Of a stretch of 64,000 nucleotides of DNA, positions 1 to 12,600 are shown in pieces. Under the pieces are notes generated by a model that saw nothing but the letters and a program-made list of their open reading frames with translations, made no database searches and had not been told where the DNA came from. The position numbers were made by a program, and so were the translations under genes. Origin of the DNA: Antilocapra americana (lineage: Eukaryota > Chordata > Mammalia > Artiodactyla > Antilocapridae); NCBI GenBank assembly GCA_007570785.1, contig ML664174.1, positions 895,023-959,022 of the forward strand, in the 5' to 3' direction. Numbering within the stretch: the first letter of the stretch is position 1; every line of letters starts with the position of its first letter.

Positions 1-585
1 GAGGATACAAATGTAGGTCCTTAAGGCTGTTGTGTGTGTGTGTGTGTCTTCCAGCTTCCCTTGGATTATCAGGATTTGTTGGCAAGGGCCATGGTGATTA
101 TTTTTTGGTGAGAGGCCACGTGGAGTTGGAGCATGACTTCGAGTTGGTCCAACCTAGGTTTGAGTCTGGCTCTGACACTTCCTTATTGTTTAGCCTTGGC
201 CAGGGACTGAAGCACTCTGAACTTGCTTTTGGGTCATCTTCGTGATCCCCGTGCCAGTGGAGTGCCTTCTTCATGTCAGGGGCTGTATATCGCTACCTTG
301 TTGAATCCTCCCGACAACCCCACGAGGCAGGTATTATTATCTGCATTGTACAGATGATGAGAGTGACGCTTTCCAAGGTTGTGCCACCAGTGGCAAAATC
401 GGAATTCCGTCTTAGTGCCCGCCCCTGGGCCATGCGGCCTCCCTCAAGAAAGGGGACAGTGCCCAGCCTGGCAGCGTTCCCCCAGGCCCTGCTTGTAAAG
501 GGCAGAACCATCAGACAGACGTTAAACTCTGTGAATAATCCTGCCCTGAGCATCCCACGCTGACCCTGTCTTGGTGGCCCCACAG
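1..585 (+). other. LTBP2: LTBP2 intron 1, 3' end
   Basis: This is the end of the intron upstream of exon 2. A short TG run lies near 30-47. The acceptor at 584-585 follows a moderate pyrimidine stretch. I see no exon or clear repeat in the rest; the reading frames here are short and have no recognisable similarity. Exon 1, with the start codon and signal peptide, is not in the window. Confidence 0.85.
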
Positions 586-656
586 GAGGAATGTCTGCGG
601 GGGACAGTGCTGCCCGGGATGGACAACGGCAAACAGTACCAACCACTGTATCAAAC
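586..656 (+). CDS. LTBP2: LTBP2 exon 2: N-terminal cysteine cluster
   Basis: This 71-base exon reads [20 protein letters not shown] then CIK, with the last base opening the proline codon finished in exon 3. The CGGQCCPGW signature marks the short four-cysteine segment before the first EGF module in LTBPs, equivalent to the fibrillin N-terminal unique region. An N-S-T glycosylation sequon is at residue 16. The acceptor is CACAG (ends 585) and the donor is GTGAGT (657-662). The upstream intron is phase 2 and the downstream intron phase 1. The residues I recall for human LTBP2 here are identical. Confidence 0.96.
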
Positions 657-3600
657 GTGAGTGCCTCCACCCTCTCTCCCTCTCTCTCTCTCCATTGAGC
701 CAGGTCGGGTGGGGCACCTCTAGAACCTGGAGCACATGTCTGCCCCAATCTACCTCCTGAGCAGGCAGCCCCTCTCCAGCAGGAAGTAGTGGAAGGGAGG
801 AGATGAAAAAGTACCTCCAGGGAATTCCTCAGTAGTCCAGTAGTTAGGACTCTGTGCTTTCACTGCCAAAGGCCCAGGTTCAATCCTTGGTCGGGGAACT
901 AAGATCCCACAAGCTGCATGGCAGAAAAAAAAAAAAAGCCTCCAACTGAAAATGACTTCTCAGATAAATCCCCCTCGTATTTATAAAGCTTCCTGTATGC
1001 CTCTTCTGATGCTCCCCTGTGTTGGGGCTCACCCCTAACTTGCCCTGGGGTCTTCAGAACACACCTGGCCCCAGAGCCTCAGCATCACACATTCTGTGGA
1101 AAGAGGGTACTCACAGTGCGTGCTGTGGGGATCCACCTCTGCTCTGGCCCCCGGCCCCTGGCGGGCATTCTTCCAGCATGGTCAGATGGGCCTCTGGTTC
1201 TGCGTCTGGGGCAGTCTTCCTTTGGACCTCTCCCAAACCTGGCAGGCTGGCCCACATTAGAAAAATTACTGCCTACCCGACTGTCGCCTTTGCTGCCACC
1301 AGCACGACTGCCGTTACACCATCATCACTACCGCAGCTGCCGCTGCTTCTACCACCGCTGTTACTGTACTGCCAACACCGCCATTGCTACTGCGACAGTG
1401 ATGATGACTACTAATACTGCTGTCAGCTAACAGCTGGGGGCTTACTATATACCCGACGCTGTGCTAAGCTCTTCATGTACATCATCATCTTACTTGAGTC
1501 TCTCAATCCTGTAACGTGAGTATTCACTGCTCATCCTGCTTGCAGCCTAGGACACTGAGTCTCAGGTTGGTTAAGAAATGTGCCAGAGCAGACAGTACTG
1601 TGAGTCTGGCTCAGGAGGCAGACTCTAGGCAGTCTAACCTGGAACCCCGTACTCTTACCTGTGGGGCTTTGCTTTCTCCCAATACTAACTGAGTTTAGGG
1701 CCTTCTGGGCTCTGGGAGCCCCACGGGTGATGACTGGGCAGTTTCAGAGAGCTTGGATTTTCCTCCCTCACACCCCGGGGCCCCTCTTGAGCCCTCATCA
1801 GCACCCTGACCCCTACCCCAATCTTCGTGGCAGTGCCCAGCTGTTCCTCCTGGATCCAATTCTACCCTCTGCCCTAAGCCTGGCTGCAAAGCTCTAGTTT
1901 CATCAGCACCCCTTCCCACCCGCCCAAAGACAAGCCCTGGGCCCTTTCCAGTATGAGATTTTCACAGCTAGTGGTCCAGGGGAGTGACGAAACCTATGGT
2001 GTTCCTGTCCCTGATGGATGCCCTCCTTTCTGGTCTCCTGATGCCTTCTGAGATGGGGATAGACAGGGATGCAATTAGGTTGCTTCTATTCTTACCAGGC
2101 CGGCTCACCAAGCTTTCAGTTCTGCCTCTGACCTCGTGGCCTTGACCCTCTCCTGGAGGTCGGATGATGAAGCCTGGGCAGAATCTTGGGTCTCTCTGAG
2201 GCTCTCCAGATAGAGAAGGCAAAACCCCAAACTCAGAAACAAACAACAAAGCAGATTTCTACCTGAAAATTCTTTCCTTTTTGGGGAACCTGGATTAGTG
2301 GGGCTTGCAGAGGCTAGGTACTTGGTGACTAGGGGCACAGTTGGGGAGGGGGCCCCTCTTCATAATTTGAAAGATAAGGACCATGTGCCTCAGATGACTT
2401 GCTCAAGGTCACACAACTCCTTAGCGGAAGATCTGGGACCTGAAATCGGTGACTCCCCTGGGCAGAGAAGCCAAGGAGGTGGGTAGCCCAGTAAGTTTAC
2501 TGTTAGGAGAAGCTCTGGGGCTGCAGGCAGGGCACTGGTATGTTATTAAAGTTCCGTAGGTGATTCTAGCCAGGGCTGAAGACTGCTAAGCAGAGTTTGG
2601 GGTCAATCATGGAAAGATCTGCCTTGGGGAACCCTACTCAAATTTGAATGTTCCCACAAACTCTCTGTTGTTGGTGGTATTTAGTCGCTCACTTGTGTCT
2701 AACTCTTTGTGACCCCATGGACATCAGGCTTCAGGCTTCCCTGAAGCACATCAGGCTTCCCTGTCCTTTAGCATCTTGCAGAGCTTGCTCAAATTCATGT
2801 CCACTGAGTCACTGATACCATCCAACCATCTCATCTTCTGTTGTCCCCTTCTCCTCCTGCCCTCATTCTTTCCCAGCATCAGGGTCTTTTCCAGTGAGTT
2901 GGCTCTTTGCACCAGATAGCCAAAGTATTGGAGTTTCAGCTTCAGCATCAGTCCTTCCAACGAATATTCAGTGTTGATTTCCTTTAGGATTGACTGGTTT
3001 GATCTCCTTTCAGTCCACGGAATTCTCAGGAGTCTTCTCCAGCACCACAGTTTGAAAGCATCGGTTCTTCAACACTCAGCCTTCTTTATGGTCCAACTCT
3101 CACATCCATACATGACTACTGGAGAAACTATGGCTTTGACTGTATGGACCTTTATCAACAAAGTGATGTCTCTGCTTTTTAATATGCTGTCTAGGTTTGT
3201 CATAGCTTTCCTTCCAAGGAGAAAACATTGCTTAATTTAATGGCTGCAGTCACCATCTGCAGCGATTTTGGAGCCTAAGAAAATAAAATTTGTCACTTTT
3301 ACTTTTTCCCCTTCTATTTGCCATTAAGTGATGGAGCTGGATACCATGATCTTAGTTTTTTCTGAACGTTGAGTTTTGAGCCAGCTTTTTCACTCTCCTC
3401 TGGGATCTTATTAAAGTGCAGACTGTGACTCAGCAGCTCTGAGGTGAGGCTGGAGAGTTTGTTTCTAACAAGCTCCTAGGGGATGCTGATGCTGCTGGTC
3501 CTTGGACCACACTTTGAGTAGCAGGCCCAGGGATGGGGGTGGGGGGCAGCTCTGGAGGCCTGGGGAGGGATCTGGGGCTAGAGATGAGGAGGAGGGCTTG

Positions 3601-6600
3601 TAAGTTCTAGGGAGCTTAGCAGAGAGTGTTGGTGAAGTTTGAGTTGAAGTTGGGGAGGCTGGCTTCAGAGTGGGTGGCCTTCTCCCCAGCTGCCCGAGGG
3701 TCTGGGCATGAGCCTCGCTTGGGCCTGAAGGCTCTCGATTTCCTGACTTGCTCATGACTTTCCAGCATCATTCTCTGCCAATCTGGAGTTTCAACACTGG
3801 AAACTCGAGGTTGGGTGAGTCTGCTGATTGTCAGAACCGACATGTGTGAGCACCCTTGCGCCCTGAGGAGGGGGCGGCTACTCTGGTGTGCCGTCAGTAC
3901 CCACTCCACCCTGGGGGTCCTCAGCCCTGTTATTTCTCTCCCCGGTCTTCTGCTGCCCCTCCAGGTGCCTCTGGGACGCTGGCATGCAGGCTGGCAGCGC
4001 TCCAGGAAGACTTTGCCAGTGGGTGTTAGCCTCTCCCACTGGAAGTCGACTTGCCCACTGAAGGTCTGTGTACTAATTAGCTGAGCCCAGTGCTGTTTGC
4101 TTGTTGCTGTTTTGCTGCTAATGAGCCTAATGAGAACCACGTGGATGGTGGGGTGTTGGCCCCGGATGGCTGGGTCCGAAGCTCTGTCAAGTATGGGCTC
4201 TTGCTTCCACGCCCTGTCAGCTGGCAGTCCTGCTTTCCCTGTATGGTTTGCATCTCTCTATCCCCTCCCCACGCTCTACTTTCCTGGCTGGAGCCAAGGC
4301 TGCCAGTCCTGGGGAGTGCTCATGACTCTGGCCTAGTGGTTTCACAGATGTGGGGTGCCTCTCATGGACTGGCAATGTTGGGGGTGACAGGGAGGTGTAT
4401 GGACATTCCCCCAACTGCCAAGTCTAGTCTCAGAATGGTGCAGGGAGTCAATCTATCCCCTGGTCTCTCCCAGATACCTGTGGGTCCAGCCCACTGCCCA
4501 TGCACAGGGAGTGATGGCCTTTGGGCCTTGGGGTCTCCCCCGAGCCCCCGCTTGCCTCCTCTCACGGAATCCTAGGTTGCCGTAACATACCGACCATCTC
4601 CCCAGCAGCCTCTCTCTTTATTTCTGTCCAGTCCCTGGGCCTCGGGGAGCTACGGTGTCTGCAGGTGTCCGTTGCTGGAAGCCCAGCTGCTCTCTGCAGC
4701 CTAGCGGGGTCTGGAGCTGGGCCCGCGCCTCCTCCTCTGCTCTTGGTCTCCTCCTTCCCTTCTGTGGCTTTGCCAGCCCTGCCACACAATTTATGTGTTT
4801 ATGTATTTGTGCAGGCAGCTCACTGGGGCCTGCCGGCCCGCTCAGCTGAGACGAAGCACTGCAGGGTGTGGGGAGGCTGGATCCTGTTTAGAGTTAGGGC
4901 TTTTGGAAGACTGTCCAGTCTTCCCAGACTGACTCACCCCAGTACACACACAGCCTTTGCGGGGGCTTCTGAAGTCTCATCCTGGGGAAGAAGATTTGAA
5001 GAATTCTCTATCTCAGCCTAGATGCACAGGGGCCAGGGCTGCTCTGGGGAAGGCAGAAGGCTCTCGGGAAAGGGGCTAGGAGGGTTACCACCCCCACATC
5101 CCCACCAGGAGTAAGGCACAGAGTGAGGACATGTACTTTAGATCCCGGTGCCAGATTCAAGGAGTCATGGCTTTGAATCTCAGGTCTGTGTCCTCAAACA
5201 AGTGCCTGGCCCTCTCCCAGCCCCAGCGCCTCGCCCAGTAAGTGAGGATAACACCCAGTAAGTGAGGATAAAACCTCACCCATTAAGTGGGTATAACAGT
5301 CTCTATAGAGCTGCTTCTAATAATAGTGACAAATTCAAGCTCTTACCGAGGGTCAGAACTTGATTATTAATTTTTAACCCTGACAACAACCCTCCTGTCA
5401 ACCAGATTTGGTCTTTATTCCCATTTACAGATGCGGTTAACTCTTTGTCCAAGTCATGCAGCTGGGAATCGGCAGAGTCTGGGTGTGAATTCAGGTAGCC
5501 TGGTCCAGAGGACAGGGCTTGACACCAGGCTCCTGGGAAATGAGTGAGTGAGTGTAGAGAGCCTGGCACGGGGTAACTTTGGCTATGATCTTAATCTCAA
5601 TCCAGGAGGCTATGCTGCCTGCCTGGGTTTAAATGCCGGCTCTATAGCTTAGCTGCAGGACCCTGGGCAAGATGTTTAAGCTCTCTGTGCCTCAATTTCT
5701 TTTTCCGTAAAATATGACTAATACTCGTCCCTGTCTCACAGAATTCTAAAGAACAAAGAGATCGCTTAGGGCAAATGTTAAGTTCAAAGCCTGGCGTGTT
5801 CTGGGTGTTCTATACATGTCTGGCCTTGATGGTGAGAGCAAGGACTATACCTCGTGGCCCCTGGGCATGTAGTGCAAGTGTTCATTGGATACAAGGTGAA
5901 GGCTCACTGGCAAGGTGCTGAGCAGCACAGGGCCTTTCCCAGGCCTGTGCAGAGAGGTCTCCTCCTGCTGCCCTGGGCTCATCAGCCTTTTCAGAAAACT
6001 TGCCATGGTGCTCAGGAGATCCTGGAATGGCCTGGGTGCTTGTTCTTGTGTTTTGGCCCCAAGCCTCTCTACTGTGGGGCCATTACAACAGCATGACCTC
6101 TGGACCACATCTCAGCGCTATGAGGACCCCTTCTGATCTGAGCTGCTCCTGGGTTTCCCTGAAGGAGCTCTTCTGGCCCACCCAGCCCAGCCCTGCAAAT
6201 GACCCCACCCCAAAGGCCAAGACTCTGGCCAGATGGGGAATAGCCCCAACTTTGGAGCCAGATTCTCTGAGTTCAAACTCTTGCTCCATCACTTACTAGC
6301 GCGGGGATCTCAGACAAGTTGCTGGACTGCTCTAAGCCTGTTTGTCCCTATGTCAAGTGAGTGTCAGACTGGTACCTGTGGTTGTTACGAGAATCTTCAG
6401 AGGAGATGCAAGTAAAGAAATTGGTTCCAGGGTCTTATAATGGTAAGTGCTGAGCAAACGTTAGGGAAAAGGGTCAGGGCACATGTGGGATTTGCAGATT
6501 CATTTCTGATTGTTTAGGAAGCAGCAAGAACTAACGGCTTGAGCCTACCTGTGGCTCATCTCTGGGTGAATCACCCAATGAGATTCCATAGTTGGTGGGA

Positions 6601-9600
6601 GTGGTAGAAAGGAAGTGTAAGGCATTAAGGGGAGTTATCATAAGACTGAAGTGGAGACCCAGCTAACACAAAGGGTACAGTTGAGACATTGCCCACCTCT
6701 ACCCCAACCATGTGGGGATACCTTCTATCTTCCTATTGAGCAGGTGTGTGCCCCCAAGGAGTATTTAGGAGATGCTCTTACCCAGGGCCTTCTCTGGAGG
6801 CTCAGATGGAAAGAATATGCCTGCAATGCAGGAGACGCAACAGTTGCAGTTTCTGTCCCTGGGTCAGGAAGATCCCTTGGAGAAGGGAATGGCAACCCAC
6901 TCCGGTATTCTTGCCTGGAGAATTCCTTGGACAGAGGAGCCTGGTGTGTTACAGTCCATGGGGTCACAAAGAGTCTGATGTGACTGAGCAACTAACACAC
7001 ACATGCACACACACATACGCACAGATGTACAAACGTGTGCACACATACCCACACACACAAAGAATTCGAAGGACAGAGGAGCCTGGTGGGTTACAGTCCT
7101 TGGATCACAAAGAGTTAGACATAGCTAAGCGACTAACACTTTCACTTTTACTTCCCCAGTGGGGGTCCTGAAGCCAGGGGCTGTGTCCTGTCGATGCCAG
7201 TGGGGTGCCTACTTGGTACATGTGTATTGAAGGACTGAGTGGGTGAATGATTACGCGGGTGACCTGATAGTTTCCTTCTGCTGTCCCCAGCTGCCTCTTC
7301 TCATCTCCTCAGCTTCACCTTTTCTACTCAGCATCTTAATGTTGGGCTACCTTTGACTTCCTCCCGATCTTCCAAATCCTCCTCCCAAAGAGGGGGTACC
7401 GTGTGAAGCAAATCCAGCGTTAATTGCCCCCCCATTACTGAGTGCCAGTAGGCACTGTGCCAGACAATTGAAACACAATGATAATAAGAGTGGCAGTACT
7501 CACTCTGTGCCAAGGACCTCACTAAATCCTTCAGCACCCCTCGCCCTGTGAGCAGCCACCACATCGATCTCTGTGCCAGCCCCTCCCATGTCCCTTGGCT
7601 GCTGCTTTGTCTCTGCCCAGCAACTAAACATTGGACTGAGTTCTGGGCCCTCTTTCCTTTTTCACTGCACCGTCCTGGAGTGATCTAATGCATTCCCATG
7701 GATGTGAACATCGTCTGTGGGCTGATGACGCCCAGATTTATGTGCATCTTCAGCCAGACCTCTCCTCTGACCTCCAGACTCCTTTCATCCTGCTGCCTCC
7801 TCGACATCTTGATGCTTTTGATGCCTCCAGACACCCACCCCCCAACCCCAGCTTTACCAAAGTGAGCTCATGGTTTCCCTCCCTCTGAGCCAGTGTCCCT
7901 GACCAGGTCTTACCCACCCTGTTAAAAGGCAACCAGTCTATCTGAACGCTTGAGCTGCACTCTTGGGGACCATTTAGGACACTTTTCTCTTGCTCAGGTT
8001 TTTGTCCAATCCATCACCGAATCCTGTGTGCCTCACTTCCTAAATCTCTTGGGAGTCTCTCTGCTTCTCACTCTCCCACCCCCCACCCCCCAACCAATGC
8101 TGCTCCAGTCTGTGGTCCCAGGCAAGAGCACTTCCTCCTAGGTGACTGATGCAGCTGGCTGACTGCTCCTACCGTCCTCCTTACCCTCCGGTTCCATCTG
8201 GTAAATTCAATAATCACACGTGCACGTGTTAAGTCACTGCGGTCTTGTCTCTCTTCTCAACCCTATGGACGCTAGTCTGCCAGGCTCCTCTGCCCATGGG
8301 ATTCTCCAGGCAAGAATACTGGGGTGGATTGCCATTTCCTTCTCCAGGGGATCTTCCAGACCCAGGGATGGAACCCGCATCTCTTATGTCTCCTGCATTG
8401 GCAGGCATGTCCCTTACCACTAGCGCCACCTGGGAAGTCCAGTTATTCACACATCCCTGGTCAAACCTTCCTGCAGCAATGAGTCCAGCCTTGTGTGTCA
8501 GCCCCTCGCTTACCGGATCCAGTCTGGGTCCCTGGGCTGTGCCGCCTCCAGGCTGTTCTATAAGACTTCTCTCCTCTCCGTAGGTGGCTGCCTCCTCACC
8601 CTCCTTCTGGTCTCTGTTTCCAGCTCCCCCAACTACTCTGTGGAAAGTTGCCCCCAGCAGCCTTGCTTTTCTGGATCTCAGCCCCTTGATTGTTTACTCC
8701 ATCCTTCATATCCCAACTTCTCTTCCTCTACTTGTTTGTTTACTTGTTTTATGAGTCTTGCTGAGCTGGAGGGTCCGTGAAGAAAAGGACAGTGTCTGTC
8801 TTGTTTACTGTCCTAGGCAAAGAGTAAATATTGGATGCATGACTATTTTCTAGAGAAAACCAGACTGGCAGGCGTGATGAAACTTGCCTGAGGTCGCCAG
8901 GTTGGAATTCAAAGGCAAACCTCTATGACTGTAAGGCTGCCCTCTCCTCCACACTTCTGACCTGGCCTTGGCTGAGTTATAAGTGGGAATGATGTACTCC
9001 TTCGCTCTTGACCTTCTTGGGCCCTGGGCATGGAGCTGGTGTGTCTGCAGAAGGGCTTGGATGGCTCCATGTCAGCCACAGACCTGTCCTCCACATTCTG
9101 GAGCGGCTCCCTTGGAAAAGATTGGGTCCCTGGGCATATCCCCAAGGATGGCTGCTTCAGGATTCCATCCCATCTCCAGGGGCCCTTGGGGCTGTCTGTG
9201 AAGGGGGTGGACAGGTGAGCTTCTGCTTTAGGGCAGGAGCTTGTGGCAAGCCCAGGCTTCAGCCCTGGGTCCCCGAGTCCTACCCAGTGGTCCCTTCCTC
9301 ATGCCTGCTGGAGCTGATGGGAATTGAGGCTGCTCTCTGCCCCAGCCCCTGGCCCCCCAACTGGCCCAGCATCTCTGTATTTGTTAATGCAATTAGCAGG
9401 GCGGTCCATGCTGAGGGGCTGGGGGCCAAGGTCTGACTCACACCTCCCCTTCCTCCCCTCCGGCCGCCAAACGGTAGAGGCCCGCTCAGCCTGCCAGACG
9501 ACGACGTCTGCAGAGCGTGCGCGCGAGGGGCCAAGAACGGCATCTTTCTCTCATTAGAGGCTTTTATGTGAACACAACTGCTATTTTGGAGCCGGGCGCT

Positions 9601-12600
9601 TGGCTGGCCCCTGAGCCCCAGGGCTGCTTCCAGCCCTCCTGAGCTGCCTCCCCAGCCCAGCTGTGGTGGGAACAGCCGAGTCCTTGAGGACCTGACTTCT
9701 CCCACAGCCTGGCGGTTCGGGGGCTGAGTCGGGGTTTGGGGGGATACAGCACCTGGGCAGAGTTTGGCTGTGGAGAGGACAAGTCTTCCGTGGATTCTGA
9801 GAGTGTATGAAGGCCAGTGAGGGATTTCCTGGCTCTGACATCAGAGTCCCCTTTCTTTGGGAACCAAAGGTCAAGGCTGTGGAGAAACAGCTCAGGGCCA
9901 TAGTTACACTCCACCACCACCCCCTCAAGTGAAGTGAATTCTGAAGGCAAACTGAGGCCCCAGGCTCCAGGTAGGGGTCGAAGGTGGGGTGCCAAGGGGA
10001 GGGCAGTACTGAGAGTGGTAGGAGACTGCCAAAGGCCTCTAGGTATGGAAGAGACAGGGCCCTGTCCTGAGGGAGGGATCGGGTACTCAGTGGGAGGGGG
10101 CCCTAGTGTCCCACTGAGGCAGAGTATAAGAAGATGGCGGTTTAATCTGAGGGGCCACTGAGGAGCCTCAGGTGTCAGGGTGCTGGGCCCAGCGTCTAAT
10201 CTGGAAGCTAGGTTTATCTCCCAGACAAGACAGCGTGCAGAGGCCCGGAGGCTTCGGCGGAGGGTGCAGGCTTAAGCCGCCCACTGTGAAGTCAGTGCCT
10301 CACCTAATGGATAACTGATGGAGGGAGAAGGCATCTCCGAGTCCCAGGAGAGAGAGCTGATGACGAGAGGCCTTCGTGGCGAGGGTGGGAGAGGTGGAGA
10401 GGGGACTGGCTGTTCAACACCTGAGAAGCAGCCCTGCCCCTGCACCACAGTGCCTGTTACATCTCTGAAACCAGGGCCCACGTGGTCATTGCCTTTTCCT
10501 GGGAAAAAGGTCATGGCAGAGAAATCCAGAAGCCCTCTTGCTTCCGCCCCTGGGGGGTGTGGATTTTTTTTTTTTTAAGCTTTCTTTTTATTTTTAGAAG
10601 CTTTGTGGAAACTTTCTGTGGAAGTGCTCTGTATCCTGCCGTCTAACATGGTAGCCATGAGCCTCCTTTAGCTGTTGAACCCTTGACGTGTGGCTAGTGC
10701 AACTGAATTTTAAATTTTATTTCATCAATTTCACTGTCAATAGTCTTGTATTGCTCGTGGCTACAGGCTTCCCTAGTGGCTCAGAAGGTAAAGAACCTGC
10801 CTACAATGCAGGAGACCTGGGTTCGATCCCTGGGTTGGGAAGATCCCCTGGAGGAGGGTATGGCAACCCACTCCAGTATTCCTGCCTTGAGAATCCCCAT
10901 GGGGAGAGGTGCCTGGCGGGCTACAGTCCATGGGGTTGTAAGAGTCGGACACGACTGAGCGCAGCTCAGCACAGCTCCTGGCTGCAGCGCTAGACAGCAC
11001 TGGCAGCACAGCCTCAGAGAGTGCAGAGCACGTCCACGTCCCTGGTTTCTGCTGAGGCTCACACAACTCTTAGAGGTAGCAATTGCCTGACCCATTTGAT
11101 GGATGAGACAACTGACGCACAGGTTGAGGCATCTCAGTGAGACAAGAGGTGCCCAGGGTCACACAGGTGGGGTGTGGCTGAGCAGGGGGTCAAACCAAAT
11201 CTTCCTGACTCAATCCACAGTCCTTCTGCTACCAAGTCACTCTTCACAGAGGCTCTGAGCAGATGGTAGAAGCAGCCTGCCTGGTGGGAGCTCTTTCCAG
11301 ACTCTCCCCCGCCCCAAGCCTGCCCATTCTGAATTTGGTCTCCTCCCAAACGGAGGGGCTCTGTGTGGAAAATCTGAGCAAACCTCTTCTTGACTGTACT
11401 GGAGCAGAGTGAAGGTGGAAGGGGGCACAGCCAGGAGTCGAGGGGCAGTGGTGAGGTGCAGTGGAGAGAACGATACTTTCTATTTCTTACTTTCAAAGCA
11501 GTTTCGGGAGTTTTCTTATTATTCCCTCTCTTTTGGCATCCTGCTAACTTCACAGAGCTGAACTCCCAAAGCTGAAACTTTCCACATGTCCAATCCTCAG
11601 TGAGAAAGAGAGTGCCAGGAGTGTGGACAAGCCAGGGTTCAGGAGCCCAAATTATGAATGGCTGATGGCTGGCATTGGTGAGCGGGCGTGGGAATCCAGG
11701 AGCAGCATCACCTCTGGGTTCTGAGGATGCTGGTCCCCAGCAGGCAGGGGCTGGGTATGTCTTTGATGGCTAGACATGGGCATCATGCTTGACAACCCAT
11801 CACCAATAATCAACAAAGACTCGTTAAAGCCATATGCCCACTCTGGGTTGATTTCTCAAGTATAAGGCATGACCTCTGCTCTTGTGGGGAAAATGGGAGG
11901 AATGAGGATCCAAGCATGAAACATGAAGACGGCCCAGCCTGCCACGCTGGGAATTTTCTCTCTTAAACTTCCCACAATGCCCCATGCAAACTGCCTCTCT
12001 GGGGGTGCCTCGACATTTCCTTCTTTGCTTTATGCAATCGCCCGTACCATGGGCGATTCTGCAATGGCTGAGCCCTAGATACTTCAGTTTCGAAATCTGT
12101 GCTCGTTTGACTTAGGAATGCTTTTCACGGTCTCCTTTAAACAAAAGGCACATGACCACTATGGCCCCTTCCCTCCCCAAGGGTTCCAAACTTTTGCATT
12201 TCACGCACCAGTAAATATCCAAAAACATCTTATGTACCAAAGTACAGTAGCCAGCATCTCATTTTGCCAAGTGAGGATATTAGCAACACCATTTGCCATC
12301 ACCTTTAAACACTTCAAAGAACATTTTAACACCAGAAAAGGAGGCAAGATATAATCTTAAAATAAAAAACACTTAAATTTTTTTTTATTGGAGTACAGTT
12401 ACTTTACAGTGTTGTGTTAGTTTCTGCTGTACAGCAAAGTGAATCAGCTATCCATATACATATCTCCCGTCGTTTTTGGATTTCTTTCCCATTTAGGTTA
12501 CCACAGAGCACTGAGGAGAGTTCCCTGTGCTGTATGGCAAATTCTCACTACTTATTTATTTTATACACAGTATCAGTAGTATATATAGGTCAGCCTCAAT

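Noticed and set aside
9460..9545. Classical CpG-island promoter
   Set aside because: Too short (about 85 bases) and no downstream exon; retained only as a candidate regulatory patch.
10767..10978. tRNA gene suggested by the GGTTCGATCCC box
   Set aside because: The box belongs to the tRNA-derived head of a Bov-tA SINE, and no cloverleaf is intact. The same applies to all Bov-tA and CHR-2 copies here.
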